64,000 bases of DNA from Glebionis coronaria (GCA_025667525.1 JANFOE010000050.1:372001-436000); one strand, 5' to 3'. Shown: positions 46,482 to 58,837, counted from the first letter of the stretch. The notes: generated by a model from the sequence alone, not told the origin. Numbers and translations: made by a program.

Positions 46482-47709
46482 ATACGAGAAATAATTAGGT
46501 CATGTGCAACATTGAATATTTATATTTTGGAGAAAAAAATCAATCTCGAAATTTGAAAAATACGTTTTTGTTCACTCCTATCAACAAAAATGTTACGATT
46601 ATCCGTATAATTTGTCGGGATCACGAAAACTAGTATCATACAAATTAGACACTTTTATTTGTGTATGAACTTTTTTGGCCCAACAATTACCCAAAATGTT
46701 GTGAAAAATAATTTGGCTCAACCTTATTGGATTAATAACCTACTAATTAGCCCAAACACATACTGTTCTCTAATTCTAGTCAGCCCAAACCTAACCCTCG
46801 CTAACCCTAACCATATACTATTATCTACTTCTTTTTTCACAAGCCACGAACCAAACGTCAATTTTTTATTCATATCTTTGCTAATGTAATTTCTTGAAAA
46901 CATCAAACACACACAAAAAAATCACTTTATTTTGTGTTATTTACTTCGAAACCAAAACCAAACGAACCCTTTAATTCAAATTATCGGTTTTTTCTTGATT
47001 TTATGACGAGAGAGACCTTTTGTTCTTGAATATGACTGGTTTGTATCAAAATTATTTTATTTATCTTTTTTATTTTCAGTTTTTTTAGATTTATAAGATT
47101 CAGAGGCACTAAGATGTTGTCACCACATCTGAGTGAGTCAAATGGTTGTTATCATGTCTGACTCTGTAGAAAAACAAACAACCAAAACATTTCAACGCGT
47201 CTGACCGATCAGATTCAGATGTGATTTAGACGTTTTAAAAAAAACAAACACACCCTAAAACAACGCAAAGTCTAAGGTTATGAGAATGTACAAAAGTACG
47301 GTGGTATTAAGGGTGCGTTTGTTACGAGGGTGTCACTCTCAAGTAATGGAATTATTACCTAAATTAAATGTTTAGTACGAAATGTAAGATTCAAAACAGT
47401 GAAATATTAAAAAAATGATTCTTTATACAATAGGTGGTTTTTTTCTCATTCCCACTTACATGGGCCCACAAACTTGAAGATAGACAACACATATCTACAA
47501 TTGTCAGTTACCTACTTTATTCTTTACCATAAATCGGATTCTTTATTTTTTTTTCAAAATTTACATGCAATTATTTATGTTATTATATATTAAAAATAAT
47601 AATATTTAATACGTTTCTTTCTCTTGTACCGAAATCTTACGAATCTGAATCCAGATAGTAATCATAAACTCATATACAAACCAAACAGGCCCTAAGACTC
47701 ATGTCATTA
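46482..47709. other. Unassigned AT-rich DNA flanking TEK-E and COP-F
   Basis: No credible ORF. It contains a MITE-like unit (47310-47696) and two further AACC/AACAAACxxACCCT ends (near 46955 and 47240) that look like loose terminal repeats of the same kind. The rest shows nothing. Confidence 0.6.
47310..47696. mobile_element. Possible MITE with GGGTGCGTTTG-type ends
   Basis: The left end AGGGTGCGTTTGTTACG and right end AAACCAAACAGGCCCT are imperfect inverted repeats, a common hAT- or PIF-like MITE pattern in plants. No clean target duplication is visible, so the call is tentative. Confidence 0.4.
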
Positions 47710-47714
47710 ACAGG
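47710..47714. repeat. Target site duplication of COP-F, left copy (ACAGG)
   Basis: ACAGG at 47710-47714 is repeated at 60081-60085 directly outside the 3' LTR. Confidence 0.88.
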
Positions 47715-48109
47715 TGTTGGGAATTATTTGTTAAGTGTCAAGCACCGTTAGTGTTATTGAAGTACTATTAGTATCTTTCAAGTACCGTTAGTGTTAATGC
47801 GGTACATAGTACTGCTATTTATAAAGTAAGTACTGCTATATTGATTAGAACAAATATATCTTTGTATAATATATGTCATAGTTATAGTTAGAGTATATCT
47901 TATGTGATATACTTAAAGGAGAGTTTAATAACCATAGAATACGTGGGTGTTATAGTTAATAGTTAGGTTTGATTTATATGAAATAAAGAAAACCTTAGTA
48001 GTAACAATTGATCATTGTGCTAATTCCGCTATGCATGTTTAATGTTCATTGTTATATAATCCCAGATGAGTCTTAATAACGATCAGTGAATTGTACAGAT
48101 TATGAATCA
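47715..48109 (+). repeat. COP-F 5' LTR (second half unlike the 3' LTR)
   Basis: Bases 47715-47908 align with 59575-59770 (about 13 substitutions and one indel). After TGTGATATACTT the two LTRs no longer resemble each other. The TATAAAAGG and leader of the 3' LTR are missing. The end is set by the primer site at 48115. Confidence 0.8.
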
Positions 48110-48114
48110 ATAAG

Positions 48115-48126
48115 TGGTATCAAAGC
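48115..48126 (+). promoter_or_regulatory. COP-F primer binding site (initiator tRNA-Met)
   Basis: TGGTATCAAAGC differs from TGGTATCAGAGC by one base and follows the LTR end by about 5 nt. Confidence 0.82.
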
Positions 48127-48188
48127 TTGTTGAGAAACTCTGAAAAAGAAGAACACAACCCCATACACTCCACTCACACCAAACCTCA

Positions 48189-49583
48189 ATGTCTCAACAT
48201 GGTGATGACGCTCACTTGGATGATGTTCAAAATCATGATCCAATACCACAGGGACAACCTCAAGTTGTGCATCCTGCACCAGCACAAGGTGTTCAAGCCG
48301 TGAATGTTGTAGCTACCACTACAACTACAACACCTTCTCATACTCTTTCTGCTGTCAAACTCCCAGTGCTCAAAGGTGACAATTATGAGACATGGGCTAT
48401 GCAGATGGAACATTACTTGAATCACACAAATCACACTGTGTGGCAAGTTATCAAGAATAGGAATACACCTAAGAAGCTAGATTGGTTGCCTGACGGTACA
48501 TGTTATGCTCTACCTACTGTGACTGCTGAGGAGGTACCAGCAGAGATCGGTGAGAGAAAAGCCATAACTGCTTTGCCTATGGCTCTTTCAGACGACATCT
48601 TACCTATCTTTCATCATTATATGGATGCCAAGGCTATGTGGGAGGCCATAAAACTTATATTTGAAGGTAATGACAAATCTTAGAAGATGAAGAAGATAGT
48701 TCTTAAGCAAAAATTTGATAACTTCTCAATTTCCAGTATAGAAGGAATACATGGTGGGTATGGAAGATTCAGTAAGCTGCTTGTTCAATTGGTAGTTTAT
48801 GGACAAGTAATTCCAAATGAAGAAGCTAATCTAAAATTATTAAAGAGTGTTCCACAAGAGTGGAAAGTAATGGCTATGCACTTCATCACAAGAGATGATC
48901 TGGATACAATTTCATTTGATCATCTCTACAACAATCTTATAGCATACGAGATGGATGTAAAAGGTATTAAGGTGACCAAGCAGCAACTACAACAAAGTCT
49001 AACTTGGCTTTTGTGTTAGAAGGAAATAGCGGTACTTATTTTACATAATACCGCTAGTGGATCAAGCAGCGGTACATACTTCGCAAATACCGCTTGGGGA
49101 CTTACAAGCGGTACTTACCCACAAAGTTCTAAAGGCAGCCCTATAGTCTCTCAAAATCCACATGGAAGATCTTCACCATTGTTTAGTGACAATGATGCCT
49201 TCTCATTCTTTGCTGGACAAGAAAACATGCCAAGATTGACACTCAATGACTTGTTCCAAATGGATGATGCTGATGTTGAAGAGATGGATCTTAAATGGCA
49301 AGCTGCTATGGTGTCAGTAACATCTAACAGATTCTTCAAGAAGACTGGAAGAAAGATGACTGTTGATCGTAATGAGCAATTAGGAAATGACAAGTCCAAA
49401 GTTGAATGCTATAACTATGGAAGGAATGGACACTTTGCAAGAGAATGCACCAGAGACAAATCTTACAGTAGCAGTCAAAAGTCCAAGAACAGCTATAGAA
49501 CCAGTCCAAGAATAACTAAAAGTTTTCCAAAAGGAAACAACAGGAGTCTTAAAGGAACCAAAGCATTGGTGACTGTAGATTGA
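48189..49583 (+). pseudogene. gag: COP-F gag, N-terminal and middle part
   Basis: It starts MSQHGDDAHLDDV. The copia gag (UBN2-type) domain covers LPVLKGDNYETWAMQMEHYL, TAEEVPAEIGERKAIT, KKIVLKQKFDNFSIS and FDHLYNNLIAYEMDV. Stops lie at 48681-48683, 49017-49019 and 49581-49583. A compensated double frameshift lies between about 48985 and 49053; the true reading there is NLAFVLEGNSGTYF. A zinc knuckle CYNYGRNGHFAREC has lost its second Cys (Cys to Tyr), so it could not bind zinc. A linker with palindromic repeats spans 49028-49118. Confidence 0.88.
49028..49118 (+). repeat. AGCGGTAC palindromes in the COP-F gag linker
   Basis: AGCGGTACTTA (49028) pairs with TAATACCGCT (49046-49055). AGCGGTACATAC (49068) pairs with AAATACCGCT (49085-49094). 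AAGCGGTACTTAC (49106) is unpaired. The same AGTACCGCT-type motif is in the LTR, the pol linker and the downstream spacer. Confidence 0.8.
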
Positions 49584-51151
49584 GTGGTGAACTTGGCTGA
49601 AGATGAAGAAGAAGAAGATCTTGGTTTAATGGCTCTCTCACATGAAGATACTGAGGTACATCCTTGTTCTAAAACTATGTTCTTAAATTTAATAGCTTAA
49701 AAGTAGAACTAGATAAACAGTATCAAAAAGTCAACACATGCACTATAGAACTAAATGCTTTTAAACACGGTGTTGCTAAGTTAGAAGAAAATATAGTTTT
49801 GTATAAAAAGAGTCAACAAAACTATAAAGAGAAAATAAGAATTTTAACTCTTCAAATGAGGGAAAAAGATGTGGAAATTAAAGAATTTGAAAGACAACTT
49901 TTGAAAGTGTCAGAAGAAAATGAAGCTTTAAAATACAGTCTTTATAATGAAAGGGAAGTGATTAATCATTGGCAAAAGTCCTCTAAAGGATTGGGAAAAT
50001 TGATTAATTCACAAATGGGGTATTATGATAAGTCAAGCCTAAGATATATTTAGGACCAACCTGGGATAACTTTAACTGACAAGGACTTATCAAAGGGGAT
50101 TTATGATAGTTCTAGTGAGTCAGATAGTACACCTGAGAATGATAGATATGTTGAAGGAATGAAGGTAGTTCCTCCACCATTATCAGGAATTTTCATGCCC
50201 CCTAGTAATGATACAAGTATAGAGTTGAAAGAACCAAAGGTTAAAAATACCTCAAACTCTAGTACTTTGTCCCAAGATAAGACTATTGTGACCAAGAACA
50301 TTATTTATCCACCTTTAATGGACAATTTTGTTTCTAAAGAATCTAAGACTAGTTCTGCTCCCAAGCAGGTAAAAACTCATAGCAAGATACTGTATAATGA
50401 TGTAAAACATAATAAAACCAAGAGGGGTGGGTTAGGTTTTGAGAAAGTTAAGTCAAAACAACCTTTTGGGTCTTCTTTGAGAAGAAAAGGATGTTATATT
50501 TGTGGTAGCCTAAGTCATTTTATCAAAGATTGTACTTTGCGTGAAGATAAAATTATGAAACAAAAGGCTGCACAAAAAGTCATGAAAAACAGTAATGGGA
50601 AAAATGCACAGGTTAATAGGAAACATAAACTTAAGAATGACAAACCTAAGTTTGATCACTCAAAAGGGGTAGCTAAACAGGTTAAAAATAACTCCACCAA
50701 AAGTTTTGTTCCTAGAGCAGTACTTATGAAACAAGGTCTAGTACCTTTGAAGTTTGGTAAACCAAGTTTCGGCAAGTCTAGAACTGCAGGTACTGATAGA
50801 CCAAACTCAAGTACTGTTGGTTCAAAGTTTGTTAAACCAAAGTTCTCCAAGACTTCTAAGAATGTTGTTGAAAAAGCCAAAACATATAGAAGTAAGTTCA
50901 ATAACAAACCAGTGAAAATATGGGTTCCTAAAAGTGAAAAACCATATGTTAAAGCAAATACTGCTAAAGAAGTACTTAAGGCAAAGAAGTCTGAGCACAT
51001 AGAGTCACCCTATGTCTTTGACTACATAACTGAAACCATGAAGTATAAGAGCAAAAGCAGCATTACTGGGAATGCTTTTGAACAGACTCTTATGTGTGTA
51101 GGTCCCACAAGATCCGAGCCAAATGTGGCTTGGGTCCCTTTTAAAAACTAA
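49584..51151 (+). pseudogene. gag: COP-F gag C-terminal region with coiled coil and second zinc knuckle
   Basis: The gag frame goes on past the stop at 49581. After a frameshift near 49694 the other frame holds a coiled coil (49799-50040: KEKIRILTLQMREKDVEIKE, LKVSEENEALKYSL). A stop follows at 50051-50053. From 50159 to 51151 the sequence is very Lys-rich. It includes an intact CCHC knuckle CYICGSLSHFIKDC (about 50492-50533) and a VNRKHKLKNDKPKFDHSKG-type basic stretch. It would bind RNA and assemble particles. Confidence 0.82.
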
Positions 51152-51165
51152 TAAGTTTTGTTTAT

Positions 51166-51640
51166 GTGCAGGGACATCTAATTGATGAATTGAAAGACAA
51201 AGGTATAGTAGATAGTGGATGCTCAAGACACATGACAGGGAACAAAGATTTCCTTGCTGAATTTAAAGAATTCAGAGGAGGACCAGTAGCCTTTGGAGGT
51301 AGCAAAGGTAGAATTACTGGCAAAAGGAAAATCAATACAGGGAAGTTGGAATTTGAATATGTGTTCTTTGTGAAAGAATTGAATGAATTCAATCTATATT
51401 CTGTATCACAAATGTGTGATAAGAAAGAACAAGGTGTTGTTCACAGAAAAATACTGCCTGGTGCTGTATAAAGACTTTGAGATGCCTAAAGAATCTCAAC
51501 TACTGCTTAAAGTCCCCGGGAAAGATAATATGTACACCTTTAATCTTCATACTATTACTCCAATTGGTGGTATTACATGTTTGCTAGCTAAGGCTTCTTA
51601 TGATGAGTCTAATTTATGGCATAGAAGGTTAGGTCATGTG
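51166..51640 (+). pseudogene. pro: COP-F aspartic protease and start of integrase
   Basis: KGIVDSGCSRHMTGN carries the catalytic D-S-G at 51211-51219. It is followed by GPVAFGGSKGRITGK. One extra base near 51431 moves the frame from SVSQMCDKK into KVLFTEKYCLVL. The integrase zinc region begins with NLWHRRLGHV (about 51612-51640). A missing A near 51640 shifts the frame again. Confidence 0.88.
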
Positions 51641-52638
51641 ATTTCAAGAATCTTAACAGATTAGTGAATAGGAATTTGGTTAGAGGGTTACCTAACAAAT
51701 CTTTTCAAAATGAGTTCACATGTGCTGCTTGCCAAAAAGGTAAACAACATAGATCCTCTTATAAGAACAAAACTGTCAATACTGTGACAAAGCCCTTGCA
51801 ACTCTTGCATATGGATTTGTTTGCTCCAGTTTCTGTAAGAAGCATTAGTCATAAGACCTTTTGTCTAGTCATAAATGATGATTATAGTAGATTCAGTTAG
51901 GTTTTATTTTTAGCTCTTAAGAGTGAAACCAATGAATTACTTAAGGATTTTATCACTTTAGTTGAAAAGAAGTTCACTAAACAAGTTTTAATCATTAGGA
52001 CAGATAATGGGACAAAATTCAAGAATGCTGAATTTGATGAATTTTGTAGGTCTAAAGGTATTAGGAGACAATTTAGTAATTATAGGACTCCACAACAAAA
52101 TGGAGTAGCTGAAAGGAAGAATAGAACACTAATTGAGGCTGCTAGAACTATGTTGGCTGATTCTCTTTTGCCAAATACCTTTTGGGCAGAAGCAATCAAT
52201 ACTACATGTTATGTGTTAAATAGAGTCTTAGTTACCAAGCCTCAAAACAAAACACCTTATGAACTTTTGACTGGTGTTATGCCAACCATAAGTCATTTAA
52301 GACCTTTTGGGTGTCATGTGTCTATACTAAATACTCTTGATCATTTGGGAAAGTTTGATGGAAAGTCAGATCCAGGATATCTTGTAGGATATTCATTGCA
52401 AAGTAAAGCATATAGGGTTTATAATTTGGCATCTAAGAAGGTTGAAGAAAATGCCCATGTTAATTTCTTAGAAAATAAACCCAATGTTCCAGGAATAGGT
52501 TATGGTTGGATGTTTGATTTAGATTATCTAACTAACTTCATGGATTACTATTCTGTGCATAAGGATTGTCAAACTAACAATGTAGGTGAGGATTCTAGTG
52601 CAACTAATGCAGGTACTCTAGAAGAAGTTTCTTCATAA
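51641..52638 (+). pseudogene. int: COP-F integrase
   Basis: FTCAACQKGKQHRSSY completes the HHCC finger. The catalytic residues are in LLHMDLFAPV (first Asp), IRTDNGTKF (second Asp) and NGVAERKNRTLIEAA (Glu). LRPFGCHVSIL and LGKFDGKSDPGYLVGYS mark the C-terminal part. Stops are TAG at 51898-51900 (a Trp in relatives) and TAA at 52636-52638. It runs in one frame from 51664. It would insert the DNA copy. Confidence 0.9.
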
Positions 52639-54764
52639 GCTGATGATGTTCATATCTATGTACCCAATATGCCTACTGTTACTCCCATGTCTGCTACTCC
52701 CAAGAAGCAAACCATACCATCAACAGATGATCAAGCCTACCAAGAGCTTCAGAGCCTTCAAGATCAAGAAAAGAATGATACATCTGCTAATAAGAATTCA
52801 GGAGAAGAATCTTTTGAGTCACAACACTCAACAGTACATACTACACCTAGCGGTACTTCATCTGCAAGTACTGCTAAGTTAAAATCTACAAAGTCTGCTG
52901 ATTCATTGGAAGATATTTTACAAGCTATGGATGATGAAGACGTGTATGCTAGTCCAGCTGAAGGAATCTTCTCCAAAGCTTCCTATGATGATCAAGGTGC
53001 AGTAACTGATTTCAACAATTTGGAAACTAAAATTCCAGTCAGTTCTATTCCCACTCATAGAGTCAACAACAATCATCCTACTACACAGATCATTGGAAAT
53101 CCCAAGTGTGCTGTACAAACCAGAAGACGACTTCAAACCAATACTGAAACTCATGCGCTTGTGAGTTATGTCAAACAACAGCGGAGAACTAATCATAAAG
53201 ATACTCAACATTGTTTGTTTGCCTATTTCTTATCACAAGTAGAGCCCAAAAACATTTCTCAGGCTCTTGATGAAGAAAGTTGGGTAGATTCCATGCAAGA
53301 AGAATTAACACGATTTGAGCTACAAAAGGTTTGGATTCTTGTGGATCTTTCCTCAGGTAAGAGAGTAATTGGTACTAGATGGGTTTTCAGGAACAAGAAG
53401 GATGAAATAGGAGTTGTTGTGAGAAACAAGGCAAGACTTGTTGCTCAAGGATATAGACAGGAAGAAGGGATAGAGTATGATGATGTTTTTGCACCAGTGG
53501 CAAGGATAGAAGCAATTAGGTTATTTTTGGCCTTTGCATCATATATGGGTTTTATCGTCTATTAGATGGATGTGAAAAGTGCCTTTATTTAATGTACTAT
53601 TTTAGAGGAGGTATATGTTTTACAACCTCCAGGTTTTGTAGATCCTAAATTCCCCAACAGAGTCTACAAGGTTATCAAAGCACTTTATGGTCTGCATCAA
53701 GCTCCAAGGGCCAGGTATGCAACTTTATCCAATTTTCTGTTAGAGCATGGATATAGGAGAGGGATAATTGGCAAAACTCTGTTCATCAAAAAGAATGCTA
53801 AGGTGATTATTCTAGTTCAAGTCTATATTGATGACATCATTTTTGGTTCTACCAAGAAATCATGGTGTGAAGAGTTTGAGGCTTTGATGAAAGGAAGATT
53901 TAATATGAGTTCTATAGGATAACTAACTTTCTTTTTGGGTTCGCAAGTCAAACAAAGGAAAGATGGAATATTTATCAGCCAAGATAAGTATGTTGCTGAA
54001 ATCTTGAAGAAATTTTCATGTATGGAGACAAGGAGTACAAGCACACCTTTTGAAGCTAAGAAGTCTTTATCAAAAGATAAACATGGAGAAAATGTTGATA
54101 TTCATCTATATAGATCAATGATTGGTTTATTGATGTATCTTACTGATTCAAGGCCAGAGATTATGTTTGTTGTGTGTGCCTGTTCCAGGTTCCAAGTCAA
54201 TCCAAAGGTGTCACATCTACATGCTATAAAGAAGATTTTTAAGTATCTTAAAAGTCAACCCAATTTAGGATTATGGTATCTAGAGATTCCACCTTTTAAT
54301 TGGAAGGTTACTCAGATAGTGATTATGCTGGAGCTAATCATGATAGGAAATCCACAACAGGAGGTTGTCAATTCCTAGGCAGAAGACTCATATCATGGCA
54401 GTGTAAGAAGCAAACCATTGTTGTTACTTCTACAACTGAAGCTGAATATGTAGCTGTTGCTCATTGTTGTGGACAAGTACTTTGGATTCAAAATCAATTG
54501 TTAGATTATGGGTTTAACTTCATGAACACCAAGATTTACATTAATAATGAAATTACTATATGCATTGTCAAGAACCCAGTATTTCACTCCAAGACCAAGT
54601 ATATTGAAATAAGACATCACTTCATAAGAGATGCATATGACAAGAAGCTTATTCATGTCTTGAAGATTCATACAGACAACAATGTAGCTGATTTGTTGGC
54701 CAAGGCATTTGATGCAAAGAGATTTGAATTCTTGGTGACACATATTGGTATGCTCAACCAATAG
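52639..54764 (+). pseudogene. pol: COP-F linker, reverse transcriptase and RNase H
   Basis: A Ser/Thr-rich linker (52639-53220) is followed by [74 protein letters not shown] and the active site Y-I-D-D at 53824-53835. Stops lie at 53563 (Gln), 53590 (Tyr) and 53920 (Glu). A 1-base loss near 54298 shifts the frame before RNase H, which reads EGYSDSDYAGANHDRKSTTG, TTEAEYVAVAHCCGQVLWIQ, IEIRHHFIRDAYDKK and DNNVADLLAKAF. It ends at TAG 54762-54764. Confidence 0.92.
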
Positions 54765-55165
54765 ACTGTTGCATATGTTGAGGGGAGTTAACAGCTGTAC
54801 AATTTTATACTAATTTTTATTGTATTGTCTATGTTTTGTGTTTTTCATGTGATTGCAGGTCGATAGAAAAAGATAAAAGAGGTTATAATGATAGTGGAAT
54901 GCATGAACTGGTCAAAAATTATGAGGTACCGTTATAACTCTAAGTATCGCTAGCACAAGTCCAAGTACCGAGTATGTTCCATGTACCGCTACATGTCTGT
55001 TGTACTGTTAAGGGTCTCTTTTGTAAATTTGGTGGTTTCTTCGTGCTTGGGTTTGTTATTTACTTAAATACTTACTCCTATTACACATTTGATTCACCTA
55101 ATCTTTTATTCTTATCTCTTGATTATATAACATTCTCTCTAATTTTTCGTTCATAAAAAATATTA
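54765..55165 (+). other. COP-F spacer between pol and the downstream ORF, with a GTACCG cluster
   Basis: Non-coding. At 54924-55013 there are five AGTACCG-like motifs (GAGGTACCGTTATA, AAGTATCGCTAG, AAGTACCGAG, ATGTACCGCTAC, TGTACTGTTAAG), the same family as in the LTR and gag linker. Confidence 0.7.
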
Positions 55166-58100
55166 ATGACTGCTTTACAAGTGATCTCTAAGCATAATTT
55201 GGTTGCGAATGTTGCTGTGAATGATGACTCTCTTGGATTCCATGAGATTCTTGGTTTCTTATCTCGAAGTCATGTTCGTTTTGGACTCACTGTAAGTCTC
55301 ATTGTCTCTGTTTCCATTATTGAACAATTTTGGAACACCGCTGTGTTAGGTACTCGGCTTGATCAACCTTACATTAGGGCTAGGGTAAATCATAGAAATA
55401 TATATGTAACTAAGGTACTGCTAGGTCAAGTTTGAGATTAAATGATGAAAATGGACATAGTATGCTTAATAACACATAGATACATGATGGCCTTGCAGCC
55501 ATGGGCTAGGAGGGTGGTAGGGAAAGTATTACTTTCTTTAAAGCTTTATTTTCACCTCAATGGAAATTTCTTTTCATGCTATTATTCACTGTTTAAGCTC
55601 TAAAAGTACATCTTTTGATCAAATTCCTGCTGCATTAGCATCAACTGGTATTTGTCTAGCAAATAACAGGGTTTTAATTTTTCCAGATTAATTTTTGAAG
55701 GCATGTTTAGGAATTTGGAAGGATCTAAGAAGTTTTTTATGTATCCTAGATTCATTCATACTTTAGTTAGTGACCAAATTCCTAACCTACCAGAGTTAAC
55801 TGATACGTGGGATGTTCCTATATTCACAAAGAGAACTTTCTCTTTCTTGACCAAACAAGGCAATGCCTTTCCAGGAATAGTTACACCATTGTTTACTCAT
55901 ATGTTTTCCCAACCTGCCAACCAAAAAGTTGAGGAACCTAGCAATGCTATTGATTCTCAGCAAACTCCATCTCACCAGAGTTCCCATTCCTTAAAAGATT
56001 CACAATCTTCTTCTAACAATATTGGTGCTCCACCAAATACTGATGAGATGATCCATACACCTACTGCCTCTATTGCTGCTAGTGGTTCACCACCAGCACA
56101 AGCACCAGAGGTGGTGGATGTTGCAAATTTAACTGCTTTGTGTACTAGTTTGTCCCAACAGGTACATGTGTTGCAAAAAGAAAACTTGTTCAAGACAAGA
56201 AAATTGTTGAATTGGAAGCTAGCCTAATCAAGTTGAGGAACAAAGTATCACCTTAGACGAGGCAACATAGATCTATTTATAAGGCTGCAATTAAAAAGCA
56301 AAGATTCAGAAACTACAAGAAAAGGCAACTGAATGCAACCAAACATGGGAGGAATTATGAAGAACAACCACCTTCTTATGATAATCAAACAAGGATCTCT
56401 GGAAATGACATAAATTTCGAGCTGGATGAAGATGTCATTGGGACTTACGAAGATGGAACTGGTTTAGAGACTGGTGTGGATGAAGCTACAAACATGGAGT
56501 TTCAACAGGAAGAACCACAGCCTACTCATGAGGAGCCACAAGTGGAAGAAATGATGGTAACTCAGCCAGCACCAACACCTCAATCACCACTTCAAGTGAA
56601 TTAGAGTACTTTCTATGAGAAGTTGGAGGAAATAAATGTTCAATTTCCTGTATCTTCAACTCCACCATAACAAAGACAAATTTGGTTTCACAAGAAACAG
56701 TCTTTGCAAGTACTGTCCAGATCAAGAATGAGCATTAGATCAGACAAGAATAAAGAGGTGCAAGTTGAAAAGATAACTTCAGTTGAAGAAAGAGTATCTG
56801 TAGATACACAAGTGATTGAAGAAACAAATGTGTCTAATACTGGCGAAGTCAACATTGTTAAAGATCCATGTACTACCAAGCCAACTAAGCCGACAGCATG
56901 TACTGCTGACATTGTTGAAGACCCAAGTACTGCTAAGCCAATTAAGCCGATTGCAAGTACCGCTGGTGATCATCATTCACTAGAAAGTCAAACTCCTTTT
57001 GGAGAGGATGAGACTTTAGCCCAAATACTGCTTGACTTAAGAGAGAAGAATTCAACTGAGAAAGCAAAACAAGCAGAGGCAGAGAAGAAGACACAACAAG
57101 AAGTTCTTGCCAAAAAGGATCAAACTAAAGGTAAGAAAGTCAAAGCTTCACACCCTACTAAAGGTATAGTTATTCAACAGCAAGCTGATAAAGAAAGACC
57201 TTCCAAGCTGAAGAAGAAGCTACCTAAGATTAATCCAAAGGATAAGGGGAAGAAGCAAATACTATAAGAATCTGAAAATGAAAGTTATTCAGTTGAAGAT
57301 ATAAGCAAAGTCATGTATAGATATAATAAATTAGACCATGATGAGGAATATGCTCTCAGGATGCAAGCTCAGATTCGTGAAGAAGACTTACAAGAAGAAC
57401 TTGAAGCTAAGCAGCATTTTCTAGAAGCTAAGAGAATACAACAAGAATGGAATATACAAGAGTATGATAGGATTCAAGCTGAATTACATGCAAGTGAGCT
57501 TCTTCTAGACTCATTGATAGCTGAAGAGAGAGATGCTTATGATGAAGAAGAAAAATCAAAATTGATTGTTGATCTGGTAATGGAGCAACAAATATTCTTT
57601 GCTGAAAAGAGAAGAAGAGAAAGTATTAATTCTCCAACTACCATGCAGATTAGGAATAAAATGATGAACTTTCTCAAGAAAGTTAAGGGTTTCACTCATA
57701 TTCAGCTGGTCAAGAAGAATTTTGAAGAAATCATGACTTTGTATGAGAAACATAAGAGAACTGAATTAAATTTTGTTGAGATTGGATCTGAAGCAGATAG
57801 AATGGTTGTTGAAAGATATAGAAGACATCTGCAACAACAAAGGCAATTTGGAAGTACTCCTATAATTGAGCCAAGTACTGTTGAACCTACAAATACATCT
57901 TCATCTATAGACCACTTATGTGAGGAAGAATAGAAAGGAGAAGGTAAGTTCAAAGGAGGAAGAGACTGCTCAAAGAATGAATGAAGGAGATAAAGCTCAA
58001 GATATTGCTTAGACTGAAAATATACAAGCAGTACATACACAGTCAACAATACATACTGAAGAAACGGTACATACAAACTTGGAAGAGGGTTCAAAAAAAT

Positions 58101-58777
58101 TTGAAGGAACCTCCAAGGGTGTTAAAAGGAAAAGATCAACAAAGAGAAAGCAGAAAGCCAAGAGGTCTAAGTCAACAGCAGAAGATAGTGATGATGATGA
58201 GAGCATGAATAAGTACTTGAAGATAGTAAAATTTGAAGATCAATGTATTGATACAGAGATTTTTGGAAAGAGACCATCTATTGCTAGATGGATATACTCT
58301 ATGGATCAAGGACTAGAAGCTCATGGAATTCAAAGAACTGATGGCACAACAAGAATATTCAGACTTTTGGAAGATATTCTTCACTTTCTTGACAGACAAG
58401 ATATTCAGGATCTTTTCAGAATAGTTCAAGAAGCCAGTGCAGGTAAAACTAAAGTATCACTATTGTATAGGGAAAGGCTCTTCATGTACGAACCACACAA
58501 CTGTGATCAAGAAATGTTGAAGGAATTAGAGAATCAGGTTCCTAGTTATTAGAGATATTATAGGTCATGTAGATTGTATATTTTTGATATAGATGATGTT
58601 ACCTACTATATGCTACAAGAGAAGAGTTATCCATTCAAAATAAGATTGTTGGGAAGAATGTTCGAACAAAAATTGGAAGTTATAGAAGAATCTGTTGATG
58701 CTTTCAAGTTGATCAGAATGGTTAAACAACAAATCAAGGATTTGAAAGATGAGGAAGAAGCTGAGAAAGAGTCTTAA
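55166..58777 (+). pseudogene. COP-F downstream (env-position) ORF, broken
   Basis: The start reads MTALQVISKHNLVANVAVND and then EILGFLSRSHVRFGLTVSLI with a conserved-looking IEQFWNTA. Frames break near 55436. GSKKFFMYPRFIHTLVSDQI resumes at 55724. Ser/Pro/Thr linkers and an acidic region follow (56480-57000). A Lys-rich stretch (57060-57260), a long helix (57340-57750: EEYALRMQAQIREEDLQEEL ... EKRRRESINSPTTMQIRNKM) and a basic tail with KRKRSTKRKQKAKRSKS are next. A final globular part (ARWIYSMDQGLEAHGIQRTD, ILHFLDRQDIQDLFRIVQEA) ends the ORF at 58777. It matches, from memory, the extra ORF of many Asteraceae copia elements. No membrane segment or signal peptide is evident, so env function is doubtful. 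Confidence 0.75.
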
Positions 58778-58837
58778 GTGTTTGAATTTCAGTCACACTT
58801 CACAAATGGTTCTCAGTTCACCATGTCTAACACACAT

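Noticed and set aside
46775..46815. AACCCTCGCTAACCCTAACC, a telomere-like stretch
   Set aside because: Only two or three imperfect CCCTAA units; too short for an interstitial telomere.
51150..51170. Short intron between gag and protease of COP-F (acceptor TTTATGTGCAG)
   Set aside because: No plausible donor within the required distance; two stops and a frame change here fit decay equally well.
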